Shown: one piece after another, positions 1 through 9,386 of the stretch
How positions within the stretch are numbered: the stretch's first letter is position 1
Layout of the letters: each line of letters begins with the position of its first letter
From: Corynebacterium ammoniagenes DSM 20306
GTDB taxonomy: Bacteria; Actinomycetota; Actinomycetes; Mycobacteriales; Mycobacteriaceae
DNA: 64,000 nucleotides
Assembly (NCBI RefSeq): GCF_001941425.1
Contig: NZ_CP009244.1
Coordinates: 2,542,001 to 2,606,000, forward strand
Direction: 5' to 3'
The notes under the pieces: generated by a model
Databases searched by the model: none
What the model saw: only the letters and a program-made list of their open reading frames with translations
What the model was told of the DNA's origin: nothing
Made by a program: the position numbers and the translations under genes

Positions 1-76
1 CACCCCGCTTGGGCGTGGTGGATTGTGCGCGTGCCTCTCCTGCGTGAGTTTCTTACCTCCAACCTCGTGTTGGTAT

Positions 77-112
77 TAAAAAAGCCCGCCCACCACGAGG
101 GCGGACGGGCTT
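77..112 (-). terminator. Rho-independent terminator of pckG
   Basis: Arms at 82-94 and 100-112 pair over 13 bp, including G-U pairs, around a 5-nt loop. On the minus strand they are followed by a run of T. The hairpin lies 10 bp after the pckG stop. The first 76 bases of the window hold no gene that I can support. Confidence 0.9.
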
Positions 113-121
113 AGTTAGTTC

Positions 122-1948
122 TTATAGCCGTGCTTCGATGCGCTCTTGCAGCGCGTCAAGCTGGTTGTGTACTTCTTGTGGCACGCGTGGGCCCAAGAAG
201 CGCAGGTACTCGAGGTTGTCTTCGAGATCGGAGCCCCACTCAGCAGGATCAACACCCAAGGCTTCCTTGATGTCATCCAGTGGAGTATCCAGGCCGGTCA
301 GATCCAGGTCTTCTGCACGGGCGGTGCTACCAATAACGGTTTCTTCCGCACCGACGTTGCCCTCAACGCGGTCAATAACCCACTTGAGTACGCGGGAGTT
401 CTCGCCGAAGCCAGGCCACAGGAAGCGGCCGTCTTCACCACGACGGAACCAGTTGACCAGGAAGATCTTCGGCAGCAAGTCGCCGCCCTTATTGCCCATG
501 TCGATCCAGTGCTGCAGGTAGTCACCGGCGTTGTAGCCGATGAAAGGCAGCATAGCCATGGGGTCGTGGCGCAGGGAGCCGACCTTTGCTTCTGCTGATG
601 CCGCGGTCTGACCCGATGCCAGCAGGGAGCCGATCATGGTGCCGTGCTCCCAGTCGAAGGACTGGGTCACGAGTGGCACGGTGCTGGAGCGACGGCCGCC
701 GAACAAGATGGCGTCGAGCTTAACGCCCTTCCAGTCATCAAATTCTGGGGCTGCAGTTGGGCACTGGGAAATTGGGGTGCAGTAGCGCGAGTTCGGGTGC
801 GCTGCAGGAGTAGCCGAGTGCTTGTCCCAGTCTTCGCCGGTCCAGTCGATGAGGTGCTCTGGGGTCTCACCATCCATGCCTTCCCACCACACGTCGCCAT
901 CATCGGTGAGCGCCACGTTGGTGAAAATCGTATTGCCAGGCTCCATGGTCTTCATCGCGATCGGGTTAGATGCGTAGTTGGTGCCAGGAGCAACACCGAA
1001 GAAGCCGTTTTCTGGGTTGACGGCGTACAGGCCATCTTCGCGCAGGTGCAGCCATGCGATGTCATCGCCGACGACCTCGGCGGTCCAGCCCTCAAGGGTT
1101 GGGGTAATCATAGCCAGGTTGGTCTTGCCACACGCCGATGGGAAAGCACCAGCGATGTGGTACGCCTTGCCCTCTGGAGAGATCAGCTTCAGGATGAGCA
1201 TGTGCTCCGCCATCCAGCCTTCTTCCTTAGCCATGACAGAGGCAATACGCAGGGCGTAGCACTTCTTCGCCAAAATGGCGTTGCCGCCGTAGCCCGAACC
1301 GTAGGACCAAATTTCCTTGGTGTCTGGGAAGTGCGTGATGTACTTGGTGTCATTGCATGGCCATGGAACATCTTCCTGACCTGGCTCCAACGGTGCGCCC
1401 ACGGAGTGCAAAGCGTGCACGAAGTCGCCGTGCTCGCCGATCTTATCCAGCGCATCTTGGCCCATGCGGGTCATAATGCGCATCGACAGCACAACGTACG
1501 CTGAGTCAGTCAGCTGCACGCCCAGCTTTGGGTTGGGATCGCTGATAGGGCCCATGCAGAAAGGAACAACGTACATGGTGCGCCCGCGCATCGAGCCACG
1601 GAACTCCTCCGTCATCTCTTCCTTCATGGCTGCCGGTGGAACCCAGTTATTGGTTGGGCCGGCATCCTCTTGGTTTTCTGCGCAGATAAAGGTGCGGGAC
1701 TCTACGCGCGCGACATCCGAAGGGTTAGAACGTGCTAAGTAAGAATTAGGACGCTTTTCCTCATTCAGCTTGATCAGGGTGCCTTTTTCCACCAGCTCCG
1801 CAGCGAGGCGGTCAGCCTCTTCCTGCGAGCCATCGATAAAGACCACCTGGTCTGGCTGGAAAAGCTCGACATTTTCATTAATCCATTTAATGAGCTCTTC
1901 GTTATTAGTTGGTACTTGACCAACGAGGCCTTGAATAGCGGCGGTCAT
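122..1948 (-). CDS. pckG: Phosphoenolpyruvate carboxykinase (GTP)
   Basis: This enzyme makes phosphoenolpyruvate from oxaloacetate with GTP, the first committed gluconeogenic step, in the cytosol. The 608-residue length is normal for the GTP-dependent family. The nucleotide-binding kinase-1a motif FPSACGKTN is present with the reactive Cys at residue 273 and Lys275. Kinase-2 (VGDDIAWL, near 293) and the [12 protein letters not shown] and [19 protein letters not shown] segments follow. The start has a good ribosome-binding site (GCAGGAG, about 9 nt upstream). The gene stands alone, transcribed away from trmB, and ends in a strong terminator. The 413-bp upstream region is unusually long, which fits a carbon-source-controlled promoter, although no site could be assigned with confidence. 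Confidence 0.98.
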   Translation of the reverse strand: MTAAIQGLVGQVPTNNEELIKWINENVELFQPDQVVFIDGSQEEADRLAAELVEKGTLIKLNEEKRPNSYLARSNPSDVARVESRTFICAENQEDAGPTNNWVPPAAMKEEMTEEFRGSMRGRTMYVVPFCMGPISDPNPKLGVQLTDSAYVVLSMRIMTRMGQDALDKIGEHGDFVHALHSVGAPLEPGQEDVPWPCNDTKYITHFPDTKEIWSYGSGYGGNAILAKKCYALRIASVMAKEEGWMAEHMLILKLISPEGKAYHIAGAFPSACGKTNLAMITPTLEGWTAEVVGDDIAWLHLREDGLYAVNPENGFFGVAPGTNYASNPIAMKTMEPGNTIFTNVALTDDGDVWWEGMDGETPEHLIDWTGEDWDKHSATPAAHPNSRYCTPISQCPTAAPEFDDWKGVKLDAILFGGRRSSTVPLVTQSFDWEHGTMIGSLLASGQTAASAEAKVGSLRHDPMAMLPFIGYNAGDYLQHWIDMGNKGGDLLPKIFLVNWFRRGEDGRFLWPGFGENSRVLKWVIDRVEGNVGAEETVIGSTARAEDLDLTGLDTPLDDIKEALGVDPAEWGSDLEDNLEYLRFLGPRVPQEVHNQLDALQERIEARL

Positions 1949-2361
1949 CTACTAAATCTCCTGCGATAATTGGGAAGGATCTTCTCTGAGTTAGTCTCAA
2001 GCACCAGCCTAACTGTCAGAGTGAAGAAATTGGACTAGATTCTTCACACGCTGGTTATATCCACCGAACCTACCACAATATTTGCTGCCCGAACAGGACG
2101 TAAACCACAGATAGAGGTTTGGTTTCACACCCCTTAACGGGGGCAGACAAGGAAACGTAGGCCGCGAAACTACTTCCACACGGCCACCCCCGCGCCGCAA
2201 CTGGTTATACCCGCCCACGCAAAAGCTGGTGTTTTTGTACACTTTTGGACGTCAATCTTTGCCTCTACCGCCTTGCCCATGGACAATAGTGTGAGATAAC
2301 AGTAAGCAACTTTTGTCACAGCTTGTTTTTAATTACTAACTAACCCTTAAAAAGAAAAATT
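1949..2361. promoter_or_regulatory. Divergent pckG-trmB intergenic region with repeated CTGGTTATAyCCrCC motif
   Basis: This 413-bp gap between divergent genes must hold both promoters. A 15-bp motif occurs twice in direct orientation, at 2051-2065 and 2201-2215, with 13 identical positions. An apparent 77-codon frame at 2009-2242 has no ribosome-binding site or recognisable protein character and is not called. One perfect TGTGA half-site with a central TA (2291-2306) is only half a GlxR-type box. Confidence 0.45.
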
Positions 2362-3111
2362 ATGGATAATACCGAAACCACTTCAGGCCGACCTCCGCAG
2401 ACTGATTTCAACACAGTCTTTAATAATGATCTGGACTATCCGCGCCTCGGCAATGTCACCTTCCGCCGCGGCACGTTGACGGAGAATCAAGAAGCCTTGT
2501 TCACCGAGAACTGGCCCGTCCTGGGCAAGGATCTTTCCGATGAGATCATCGATATCGATTCCTGGTTCGGCCGCTCGGGTCATAAAACCATCGTGGAGAT
2601 TGGTTCCGGTACCGGCACCTCGACCGCAGCCATGGCACCGCTGGAAGCAGATACCAATGTTATTGCCGTCGAGCTATATAAACCCGGCCTTGCCAAGCTC
2701 ATGGGGCAGGTAGTGCGCAACGACCTTGATAATATCCGCATGGTGCGCGGCGACGGCGTCGAAGTACTCGTGCGCATGTTTGAGCCAGAATCCCTTGATG
2801 GCCTGCGCGTCTTCTTCCCGGATCCGTGGCCGAAAGCCCGGCACAATAAACGCCGCATCATCCAATCCGGCACGCTGAATCTTTTTGCTTCCCGCCTCAA
2901 AAAAGGCGGGGTCTTGCATGTCGCCACCGACCACGCGGACTACGCCGAGTGGATCAATGAGCTCATCCACGTCGAACCCACGCTGGAGTACAAGGGTTGG
3001 CCCTGGGAGTCGTGCCCTCAGCTAACAAACCGCCAGGTCATTACGAAGTTCGAAGGTAAAGGTCTTGATAAAGACCACGTAATTACTGAATACCTGTGGG
3101 AAAAGAAATAA
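2362..3111 (+). CDS. trmB: tRNA (guanine-N7-)-methyltransferase
   Basis: TrmB methylates G46 in the variable loop of tRNA using S-adenosylmethionine. The 249-residue protein carries the SAM-binding motif [14 protein letters not shown] near residue 77 and the family signature [15 protein letters not shown] near 152, which supplies the catalytic Asp and tRNA-binding basic residues. The N-terminal 30 residues are family-variable. The stop overlaps the next ATG as TAATG, so translation is probably coupled to the NYN gene. A trmB-NYN-mmpL3 neighbourhood is also found in Mycobacterium, which supports orthology of the whole block. The ribosome-binding site is weak (AAAAAGAAAAA). Confidence 0.96.
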   Translation: MDNTETTSGRPPQTDFNTVFNNDLDYPRLGNVTFRRGTLTENQEALFTENWPVLGKDLSDEIIDIDSWFGRSGHKTIVEIGSGTGTSTAAMAPLEADTNVIAVELYKPGLAKLMGQVVRNDLDNIRMVRGDGVEVLVRMFEPESLDGLRVFFPDPWPKARHNKRRIIQSGTLNLFASRLKKGGVLHVATDHADYAEWINELIHVEPTLEYKGWPWESCPQLTNRQVITKFEGKGLDKDHVITEYLWEKK

Positions 3112-3704
3112 TGAGCACGACATATGCCCTAATCTGGGACGCGCCGAATATGGACATGGGCCTCGGCGCCATTTTAGGCGGTCGGCCCACCGCGGCTTAC
3201 CGCCCCCGCTTTGATGCCATTGGCCGCTGGGTCGTGCTCAACGCCCGGGATTTAGGCGCGGAACCGCAAGCATCCGTATTTACCAACGTCACCCCCGGCG
3301 GCGCAGATGTCATCCGCCCCTGGGTTGAAGCCATCCGCAACGTCGGCTTTTCCGTCTTTGCGAAGCCCAAAACCGAAGAGGACTCCGACGTTGACCCGGA
3401 CATGATTGAATACATCCTGGACAACCGGGATGACCTTGCAGGGCTCGTCGTAGCCTCGGCGGATGGCCAAAACTTCCAGCCGCTGTTGGAAGAAATCGCC
3501 AATGACGGCATTCCCGTGACCATCTTGGGCTTTCATGAGCACGTGTCCTGGGCTATTTCTTCTGAGAATCTGCACTTTGTGGATTTAGAAGATATCCCCG
3601 GGGTCTTTCGGGATCCGCTACCGCGAGTCAGCCTGGATGCTTTGCCACCAGAAGGTGCTTGGCTGCAGCCTTTCCGTTCCTTGTCCACGTTATTAGAGCA
3701 CTAG
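3111..3704 (+). CDS. NYN-domain (LabA/PIN-like) protein
   Basis: This 197-residue protein begins with a typical NYN/PIN-like first strand, YALIWDAPNMDMGLG, with acidic and Asn residues in the metal-binding position. A second acidic strand, GLVVASADGQNFQPLLEEI, lies near residues 108-126. NYN proteins are putative metal-dependent RNases, and the substrate here is unknown. I chose the ATG that overlaps the trmB stop (TAATG). A GTG 15 bp upstream would also be in frame. The homologue in Mycobacterium sits in the same place beside mmpL3, so an RNA-related role linked to envelope export has been conserved, but its meaning is not evident from sequence. Confidence 0.85.
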   Translation: MSTTYALIWDAPNMDMGLGAILGGRPTAAYRPRFDAIGRWVVLNARDLGAEPQASVFTNVTPGGADVIRPWVEAIRNVGFSVFAKPKTEEDSDVDPDMIEYILDNRDDLAGLVVASADGQNFQPLLEEIANDGIPVTILGFHEHVSWAISSENLHFVDLEDIPGVFRDPLPRVSLDALPPEGAWLQPFRSLSTLLEH

Positions 3705-3717
3705 GAGTCGTTGAGAC

Positions 3718-6123
3718 GTGTTTTTAAAATGGGGCCACTTTTCCTACGCCTACCGTAAAATCATTCCCTTTGTGCTCATCGGCATAATCCTCGCGCTCTT
3801 TGGCATCTTCGGTACCCAATTAGGTGACCGCATGAGCCAAGAGGGATGGGAAGATCCCAACGCTGCCTCCACGCAAGCTGCCCAGATTGAAAACGAGGTC
3901 TTCGGCCGCGATAAATCTGGCGATGTCGTCGTCATGGTCAATAATCCGCAGGAGAGCTTGGAGGAAGGCCGCGAGTACGTCGACAAGCTAAAAAGCTCCT
4001 ACCCGCAAGAAATTGCCCAGGTCAATAGTTATTTCGATACCCAAAACCCGAATCTGCTCAACGACTCCGGCGATACCGCTTTCATCGCCATTGGTCTCGC
4101 CGGCGATGAAGAACAGACACTTAAAGACTTCCGCACCATCCAAGATGCGCTGACAGATACCTCCCTGGATGTCGAAGTCGCTGGTGCCACCGCCGTCGCC
4201 GATGCTCTCGATGCCGGCATGGCTGCCGATATCTCCCGCGCCGAGCGCGCCGCACTGCCTCTGGTGGGCTTGTTATTGCTGGTCGTCTTCGGCTCCGTCG
4301 TCGCTGCTTTCATGCCGCTGGTCGTTGGTGCCCTATCTATCTTGGGCTCCATCGGCATTTTGGCGATCCTGGCGGGCTTTTTGCAGGTCAATGTCTTCGC
4401 CCAAGCCGTGGTCACCCTGCTCGGATTAGGCTTGGCCATCGACTACGGGCTGTTCATGGTCTCGCGCTTCCGCGAGGAATTAGATAAAGGCCGCGAGGTC
4501 AAAGATGCGGTTGCAGTAACCACCGCTACCGCGGGACAAACCGTGGTCTTTTCCGCCGCCATGGTGGCGGTGGCCATCTCAGGGCTGTTCATCTTCCCAC
4601 AGGCCTTCCTCAAATCGGTCGCCTATGGCTCCATTTCCGCGGTCGGTTTAGCAGCGCTTTTGTCTGTTACCTTGCTGCCGGCGCTGTTTGGTTTGCTGGG
4701 GCACAACATCGACAAGTGGTCTATCCGGCGCACCAAACGCACCGCCCGCCGCTTGGAAGATACCTGGTGGTACCGCCTGCCCAAGTGGGCCATGAAGCAC
4801 GCGAAGCTAATGACGGTGGCGATTTGTGGCCTGCTCATCGCGCTGACCTTGCCCATTGTCAATATCTCCTTCGGCGGTATTAATGAAACCTACCTGCCGC
4901 CGAGGAATGAAACTCGTGTCGCGCAGGATAAATTCAACGAAGAATTCCCAAGCTTCCGCACCGAGCCAGTCAAACTCGTCGTCGACAATGCATCGAACGA
5001 GCAGCTTGTCGATGTCATCATGCAGGTCCGCGAACTCGACGGGTTGACTTCACCCATGGCCCCATCGTCCGCAACTGTCGATGGCACCACGGTGCTCTCT
5101 GCCGGCATCGAAGACCGTGATGATTACGCCGATATCGTCCACGAGCTGGAAAACCTCAACGCCCCTGACGGAGTAAACCTATACGTCGGTGGCACTCCAG
5201 CGATGGAGGTGGAATCCCTCGACGCACTCTTCGACAAGCTGCCGTGGATGGTTATCTACATTCTCGTGGCAACATTTATCCTCATGGCCTTGGTCTTTGG
5301 CTCCGTCGTCTTGCCGATGAAGGCGATTTTGATGACGGTGCTGACCCTGGGCGCAACCTTGGGTATTTTGACCGCCATGTTTGTCTCCGGCATAGGTTCT
5401 GGCTTGCTCAGCTTCTCCCCCGGCCCGCTGATGAGCCCGATTCTGGTACTTATCATTGCGATTATTTACGGCCTTTCCACGGACTATGAAGTCTTTTTGG
5501 TCTCGCGCATGGTCGAAGCCCGCAAGCAAGGTGCAACAACTGATGAGGCGATTAATTCCGGCACCGCGCACACCGGTGGCATCATCACCGCGGCGGCACT
5601 GATCATGATTGTGGTGGCCGCAGCCTTTGGTTTCTCCGATATCGTGATGATGAAATACATCGCCTTTGGCATGATCTTCGCGCTGTTTATCGACGCCACC
5701 ATCGTGCGCATGCTGCTGGTCCCCGCCGTGATGCACTTGCTGCGGGAAGATAACTGGTGGGCACCGAAGTTCATTCATAAGGCCTATGAAAAAATGGGAC
5801 ACGGTAGCGAGCCGGCGATGGCAACCGCGCCTGTTGCGACTACAGTGGGCGCAGCCAACTTTGAGCCACAGCCCGAACCTGTGGCCCAAGAACTTGGTGA
5901 AGAAGAGTTCTACGACTCTTATAACGACCACCAACAATGGGAGGAAGACCACGTGGCTGAAGAAGATTATGATGGCCCCGGCCGCTCGGGACGCACCATT
6001 GACGAAGATGAATCACTCGTTCCCTTTAATGTTTTGATGGAGCGCTTGGCTCAAGAGCGTCGTTCTATCAACCGCGCACCTGAGCACCGCCGTCTGCCTC
6101 GATCCAAGGACGATAACGCATAA
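3718..6123 (+). CDS. cmpL1: MmpL-family trehalose monomycolate exporter, MmpL3/CmpL1-like
   Basis: This 801-residue RND-superfamily protein has one membrane helix near residues 15-35, a periplasmic domain to about 180, then two helix bundles (about 180-330 and 510-690) separated by a second periplasmic domain. The proton-relay Asp-Tyr pairs of MmpL3 are both visible: Asp242-Tyr243 (AIDYGLF) and Asp589-Tyr590 (STDYEVF). The C-terminal 110 residues are charged and predicted cytosolic. By family knowledge it flips trehalose monocorynomycolate across the plasma membrane for the mycoloyltransferases encoded further along this window. The start is GTG with AGGAG 10 nt upstream. The trmB-NYN-mmpL order argues for MmpL3 rather than another MmpL. 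The exact C. glutamicum symbol is less certain. Confidence 0.9.
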   Translation: MFLKWGHFSYAYRKIIPFVLIGIILALFGIFGTQLGDRMSQEGWEDPNAASTQAAQIENEVFGRDKSGDVVVMVNNPQESLEEGREYVDKLKSSYPQEIAQVNSYFDTQNPNLLNDSGDTAFIAIGLAGDEEQTLKDFRTIQDALTDTSLDVEVAGATAVADALDAGMAADISRAERAALPLVGLLLLVVFGSVVAAFMPLVVGALSILGSIGILAILAGFLQVNVFAQAVVTLLGLGLAIDYGLFMVSRFREELDKGREVKDAVAVTTATAGQTVVFSAAMVAVAISGLFIFPQAFLKSVAYGSISAVGLAALLSVTLLPALFGLLGHNIDKWSIRRTKRTARRLEDTWWYRLPKWAMKHAKLMTVAICGLLIALTLPIVNISFGGINETYLPPRNETRVAQDKFNEEFPSFRTEPVKLVVDNASNEQLVDVIMQVRELDGLTSPMAPSSATVDGTTVLSAGIEDRDDYADIVHELENLNAPDGVNLYVGGTPAMEVESLDALFDKLPWMVIYILVATFILMALVFGSVVLPMKAILMTVLTLGATLGILTAMFVSGIGSGLLSFSPGPLMSPILVLIIAIIYGLSTDYEVFLVSRMVEARKQGATTDEAINSGTAHTGGIITAAALIMIVVAAAFGFSDIVMMKYIAFGMIFALFIDATIVRMLLVPAVMHLLREDNWWAPKFIHKAYEKMGHGSEPAMATAPVATTVGAANFEPQPEPVAQELGEEEFYDSYNDHQQWEEDHVAEEDYDGPGRSGRTIDEDESLVPFNVLMERLAQERRSINRAPEHRRLPRSKDDNA

Positions 6124-7167
6124 ATGACAATGCAATCCGGGATGCGCTGGTTGCGCTGGGGAGCCTCCTTATTGGTTCTCTTCGTGCTGGTGTGGGTCTT
6201 TCGCGACGAGCTTGATTTCCTTGGGGAAGGATTTCAGCGACTCCAAAAGGCTAATCCGGTTGCGGTTACCGTCGTCATTATTGCCTCGGTGGCATCGTTA
6301 GTCGCGATGAGTGGGGTGATGCAACAGCTCATCATCGCCGGCGATGTCTCGGTGTCGCTGAAAGAGGCAACCGCCGTGTCCTTTGCGTCGAATGCGTGGT
6401 CCACCACGCTTCCCGCAGGGCCGGCCTTTTCCGCGCTATTGACCTTTCACGTGCAGCGCTCCTGGGGCGCCACAGTCGCATTGTGCGCCTGGTTTTTCGT
6501 CGTGTCTTCGGCCGTGTCCACCATCTGGCTGGTGCTCATCGGACTTTCCGGTGTCATGCTTTTCAGCGCCTCCATCGCGCTCAGCGCCCTGCTTACCTCG
6601 CTCGTGCTCATGGTGTTGCTGCTTGCCGGATTGTTCTGGGTGACCAATAACCCCTTAAAAGTAGAACGCTGGTTGCGACGGCAAAAACTCATCTCGGGCA
6701 AGATTCTTAAAGGCATCGTGGAGCAAGTCCGCAACCTCAAAGAAGTCCATCTGTCGCGGTACCAATTCCTGTCGGTCTCCGCATTTTCTTTAGGCCACCG
6801 CCTTTTTGACATGGCTTCACTGTGGGCCTGCGTGTGGGCTGTTAGCGGTGCCATTCCCTGGATGAACGCCGGGGAAAACCAAACCACCTTAGCCGGAGTC
6901 ACCCTGGCTTATATCACCGCTAAGCTTGCCGGCTCCGCACAGATCACCCCGGCCGGTCTGGGCACGGTGGAAGCAGCGATCATCGCCACGCTGGTGGCCA
7001 CCGGCATGACCGCGGTGGATGCGACAAGCGCTGCCGTTATCTACCGCCTGATATCGTTTGCCCTGATGACCGCTATTGGCTGGGTTATCTACTTCTGGCA
7101 CTATGCGCGCAAAGGCCTCAAACTATCCTCGCTAAGCACTTCCATGCGGGAGAAAGAAGAACAATGA
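6124..7167 (+). CDS. YbhN/UPF0104 (lysylphosphatidylglycerol synthase-type flippase domain) membrane protein
   Basis: This 347-residue integral membrane protein has about eight hydrophobic segments. It carries the family hallmarks TTLPAGPAFSALLTFHVQRS near residue 96 and ITPAGLGTVEAAI near 276, typical of the flippase-like domain of MprF without the synthase domain. The family is thought to move lipids, but the substrate is not deducible here. The ATG follows the mmpL stop directly (TAA-ATG) and the gene overlaps the next by ATGA. It is therefore almost certainly cotranscribed with the MmpL exporter and may act on envelope lipids. Confidence 0.85.
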   Translation: MTMQSGMRWLRWGASLLVLFVLVWVFRDELDFLGEGFQRLQKANPVAVTVVIIASVASLVAMSGVMQQLIIAGDVSVSLKEATAVSFASNAWSTTLPAGPAFSALLTFHVQRSWGATVALCAWFFVVSSAVSTIWLVLIGLSGVMLFSASIALSALLTSLVLMVLLLAGLFWVTNNPLKVERWLRRQKLISGKILKGIVEQVRNLKEVHLSRYQFLSVSAFSLGHRLFDMASLWACVWAVSGAIPWMNAGENQTTLAGVTLAYITAKLAGSAQITPAGLGTVEAAIIATLVATGMTAVDATSAAVIYRLISFALMTAIGWVIYFWHYARKGLKLSSLSTSMREKEEQ

Positions 7168-7520
7168 CTAAACAGCTCACCTACGACGTGATTGCCATCG
7201 CCATCTTTGCTGTCCTGGCACGCTTTGCCCACCCACCGGTGACCCTCGGTGGCATCTTTGATGCTTTCTGGCCCTGGGCCATCGGCGCTGTTTTAGGCTG
7301 GGGAATTTTGCGCTGGGTATTCAAGACCACCAATATCTGGGCGCAAGGTGCCACCGTGTGGGCGTCCGCGATTATCTTTGGCATGATCCTATGGGCACTC
7401 GTGAATTCTTCCCTCCCGCATTACAGCTTCCTCATCGTCGCCATCACCATGTCGGCGCTGCTGCTTTTTGGCCGCCGCGCAATCTCGCAGTGGCGGGCGC
7501 GCAGAACGGTTGCAGCTTAA
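7164..7520 (+). CDS. DUF3054 small membrane protein
   Basis: This protein of 118 residues has four predicted membrane helices and matches the DUF3054 pattern in composition (early Asp in the first helix, LARFAHPPVTLGG loop, Trp-rich second helix). The function is unknown. The ATG overlaps the preceding stop (ATGA), so it is the last gene of the trmB-NYN-mmpL-ybhN operon, which ends at the terminator 13 bp downstream. Confidence 0.8.
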   Translation: MTKQLTYDVIAIAIFAVLARFAHPPVTLGGIFDAFWPWAIGAVLGWGILRWVFKTTNIWAQGATVWASAIIFGMILWALVNSSLPHYSFLIVAITMSALLLFGRRAISQWRARRTVAA

Positions 7521-7532
7521 CTTCACACCCCA

Positions 7533-7560
7533 CCGTGAGTGCAGGTCACTCACGGTTTTA
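7533..7560 (+). terminator. Rho-independent terminator of the trmB-mmpL operon
   Basis: Perfect 8-bp arms CCGTGAGT and ACTCACGG surround a 7-nt loop and are followed by TTTTA. The hairpin separates the mmpL operon from the ABC transporter. Confidence 0.85.
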
Positions 7561-7578
7561 TTGTGCCCATTCCACGCT

Positions 7579-7614
7579 TTGTTATTCAATTGAACGATTG
7601 ATACTCTTTGCAGA
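7579..7614 (+). promoter_or_regulatory. Candidate promoter with palindrome TTCAATTGAA before the ABC transporter
   Basis: A 10-bp perfect palindrome (7585-7594) lies directly upstream of a -10-like GATACT (7600-7605). The ATG follows only 9 nt later without a clear ribosome-binding site, so a leaderless transcript is possible. No DtxR-type iron box was seen. Confidence 0.35.
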
Positions 7615-8673
7615 ATGAGTACTGATGTTTTGGGTTTTCGCGCGCAACGACGCCGGGCTCAGATCTGGTCAGCAGTACTAGTCATTGCCCTTGCCGTAGT
7701 ACTCGCACTCGGGCTGATAATCGGGCCGACGCCGCTTCATCTCGCGGATTTGGGCACGATTTTATCCCACCATCTTTTCGGCTCCGCCCTGCCGGACAAC
7801 CTGCACACAGCAGATGCCATCGTGTGGGACATTCGCTTGCCACGACTGCTCTTAGGCGTAGCAGTCGGCGCGGGGCTCGCAGTCGCCGGCGCCATTTTGC
7901 AGGCGGTCGTGCGCAATATGCTCGCTGATCCTTTTACTTTGGGCATCAATTCGGGTGCATCGACAGGCGCTGCGATGGCCATCCTCTTTGGTGCCGGCGC
8001 CATCTTCGGCGATTTCGCGCTGCAGGGCTCCGCTTTTATCGGCGCGGCCGTGGCGGCGGCATTGATGTTTTTCGTCGCGCGTACCGCCGGGCAGTTAACT
8101 TCGGTGCGCTTGCTCATGGCGGGCGTGGCGGTTGGTTATGCCCTATCCGCGCTGACGTCTTTTTTAATCTTCGCCTCCGATTCCGCCGAAGGCACACGCT
8201 CGGTGATGTTTTGGCTGCTCGGCTCCTTAGCCCTCGGCCAATGGGATCTCACCCTGCCCGTGACCTTTGCAGTCGTTCTCATCATCACCATCATTTTGTG
8301 GTGTTTGGGCCCGTGCATCGACGCGCTGACCATCGGCGATGACGCCGCGCTTACCCTGGGCATTAACCCAGATCGCATGCGCGCAATACTTGTGGTTTTA
8401 GTCTGCATCGTGGTCGGCGCGGTTGTCGCTATGGCCGGTTCCATCGGCTTTGTCGGCCTCGTCGTCCCGCACGCGGCCCGGCGCATGGTCGGCGGTACCC
8501 ACCGCTATATGTTGCCGGTCGCCGCGCTATTAGGCGCTGCACTGCTGGTACTCGCCGATATTGCCTCCCGCACGCTATTGGCACCGCAAGAAATTCCCAT
8601 CGGCATCCTCACCTCCTTAGTCGGCGCACCATTTTTGCTGGTCTTGATACGAAAGATGAGCGCACGATCATGA
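7615..8673 (+). CDS. FecCD-family ABC transporter permease (metal chelate/siderophore type)
   Basis: This 352-residue permease of the BtuC/FecCD family has about ten membrane helices. The family signature GVAVGAGLAVAGAILQAVVR with NMLADPFTLGINSGA follows near residues 80-120, and VGFVGLVVPHAARR-like sequence near 280 forms the coupling-helix region. Such permeases work as dimers with an ATPase and a lipoprotein to import iron-siderophores, haem, cobalamin or, in some urease-positive bacteria, nickel or cobalt chelates. The stop overlaps the ATPase start (ATGA), so the three genes form one unit. Its position immediately before the urease genes makes nickel a candidate substrate, but nothing in the permease sequence decides this. 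Confidence 0.92.
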   Translation: MSTDVLGFRAQRRRAQIWSAVLVIALAVVLALGLIIGPTPLHLADLGTILSHHLFGSALPDNLHTADAIVWDIRLPRLLLGVAVGAGLAVAGAILQAVVRNMLADPFTLGINSGASTGAAMAILFGAGAIFGDFALQGSAFIGAAVAAALMFFVARTAGQLTSVRLLMAGVAVGYALSALTSFLIFASDSAEGTRSVMFWLLGSLALGQWDLTLPVTFAVVLIITIILWCLGPCIDALTIGDDAALTLGINPDRMRAILVVLVCIVVGAVVAMAGSIGFVGLVVPHAARRMVGGTHRYMLPVAALLGAALLVLADIASRTLLAPQEIPIGILTSLVGAPFLLVLIRKMSARS

Positions 8674-9386
8674 TTACCGTTGACAACTTAAGCTTTCGCA
8701 ATATCTTGCACAATATTTCCCTGCAGATTCCCAACCACGGGATTACCGGTTTGGTAGGTCCCAATGGCTCCGGCAAGACCACGCTGTTGCGCTGCATGTA
8801 CGGCGCTAATAAGCCGACGTCTGGGCAGGTGCTTGTCGATGACACTCCGTTGCCAAAACTCTCCTCCCGCGACTTAGCCCGCACGATATCTGTGGTCGGA
8901 CAAGAACACGGCGAGCCACCACCGATGACGGTCGCGGAGTTAGTGCGCCTCGGACGCTTGCCGCACGGGGATAACAAAGAACAGCTCATCCTGGATGCGC
9001 TTGCGCGCGTGGGCATGGTGGATAAAGCTACTCGCCCGGTCGCGCAGTTATCCGGTGGTGAGCGTCAGCGCGCGATGATTGCGCGAGCTTTTGTCCAAAA
9101 CACCAAGCACATGCTTCTCGATGAACCCACCAACCACCTCGATATCTACTACCAGCTGGAGGTCTTTCAGCAGCTCGTAGAGCGAGAATCCAATGCGGTG
9201 GTCGTGCTGCACGATCTCAACAGTGCCTTAGCTTATTGCGACACTGTGCATCTACTGGATAAAGGACAGATTGTCGCCTCTGGCCCGCCCGATGACGTGC
9301 TGGTCCCAGAGATTCTCGAACCCATCTACCGGGTGCGTGTTCAGCGCACCGTCAACCATCTTCACCTCGAAAGGTTTGATTCATGA
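8670..9386 (+). CDS. FecE-type ABC transporter ATP-binding protein
   Basis: This 238-residue ATPase has Walker A GPNGSGKTT near residue 30, a Q-loop (VVGQEHGEPPP), the ABC signature LSGGERQRAMIARA near 127 and Walker B LLDEPTNHLDI near 152. The H-loop His (VVLHDLNSALAYCD) follows. It powers the adjoining FecCD-type permease. The gene overlaps both neighbours by ATGA, so the stoichiometry is likely set by translational coupling. Confidence 0.95.
   Translation: MITVDNLSFRNILHNISLQIPNHGITGLVGPNGSGKTTLLRCMYGANKPTSGQVLVDDTPLPKLSSRDLARTISVVGQEHGEPPPMTVAELVRLGRLPHGDNKEQLILDALARVGMVDKATRPVAQLSGGERQRAMIARAFVQNTKHMLLDEPTNHLDIYYQLEVFQQLVERESNAVVVLHDLNSALAYCDTVHLLDKGQIVASGPPDDVLVPEILEPIYRVRVQRTVNHLHLERFDS

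Noticed and set aside
2009..2242. 77-codon minus-strand frame upstream of pckG
   Set aside because: No ribosome-binding site, composition unlike a protein, and it covers the repeats and promoter region of a divergent gap.
2291..2306. GlxR-type binding site before trmB
   Set aside because: Only one TGTGA half and the central TA match. The other half does not fit TCACA.
5179..5952. 257-codon frame antisense to the MmpL gene
   Set aside because: Product is His/Gln/Arg-rich and shadows the strongly supported mmpL reading frame, a common artefact at this base composition.
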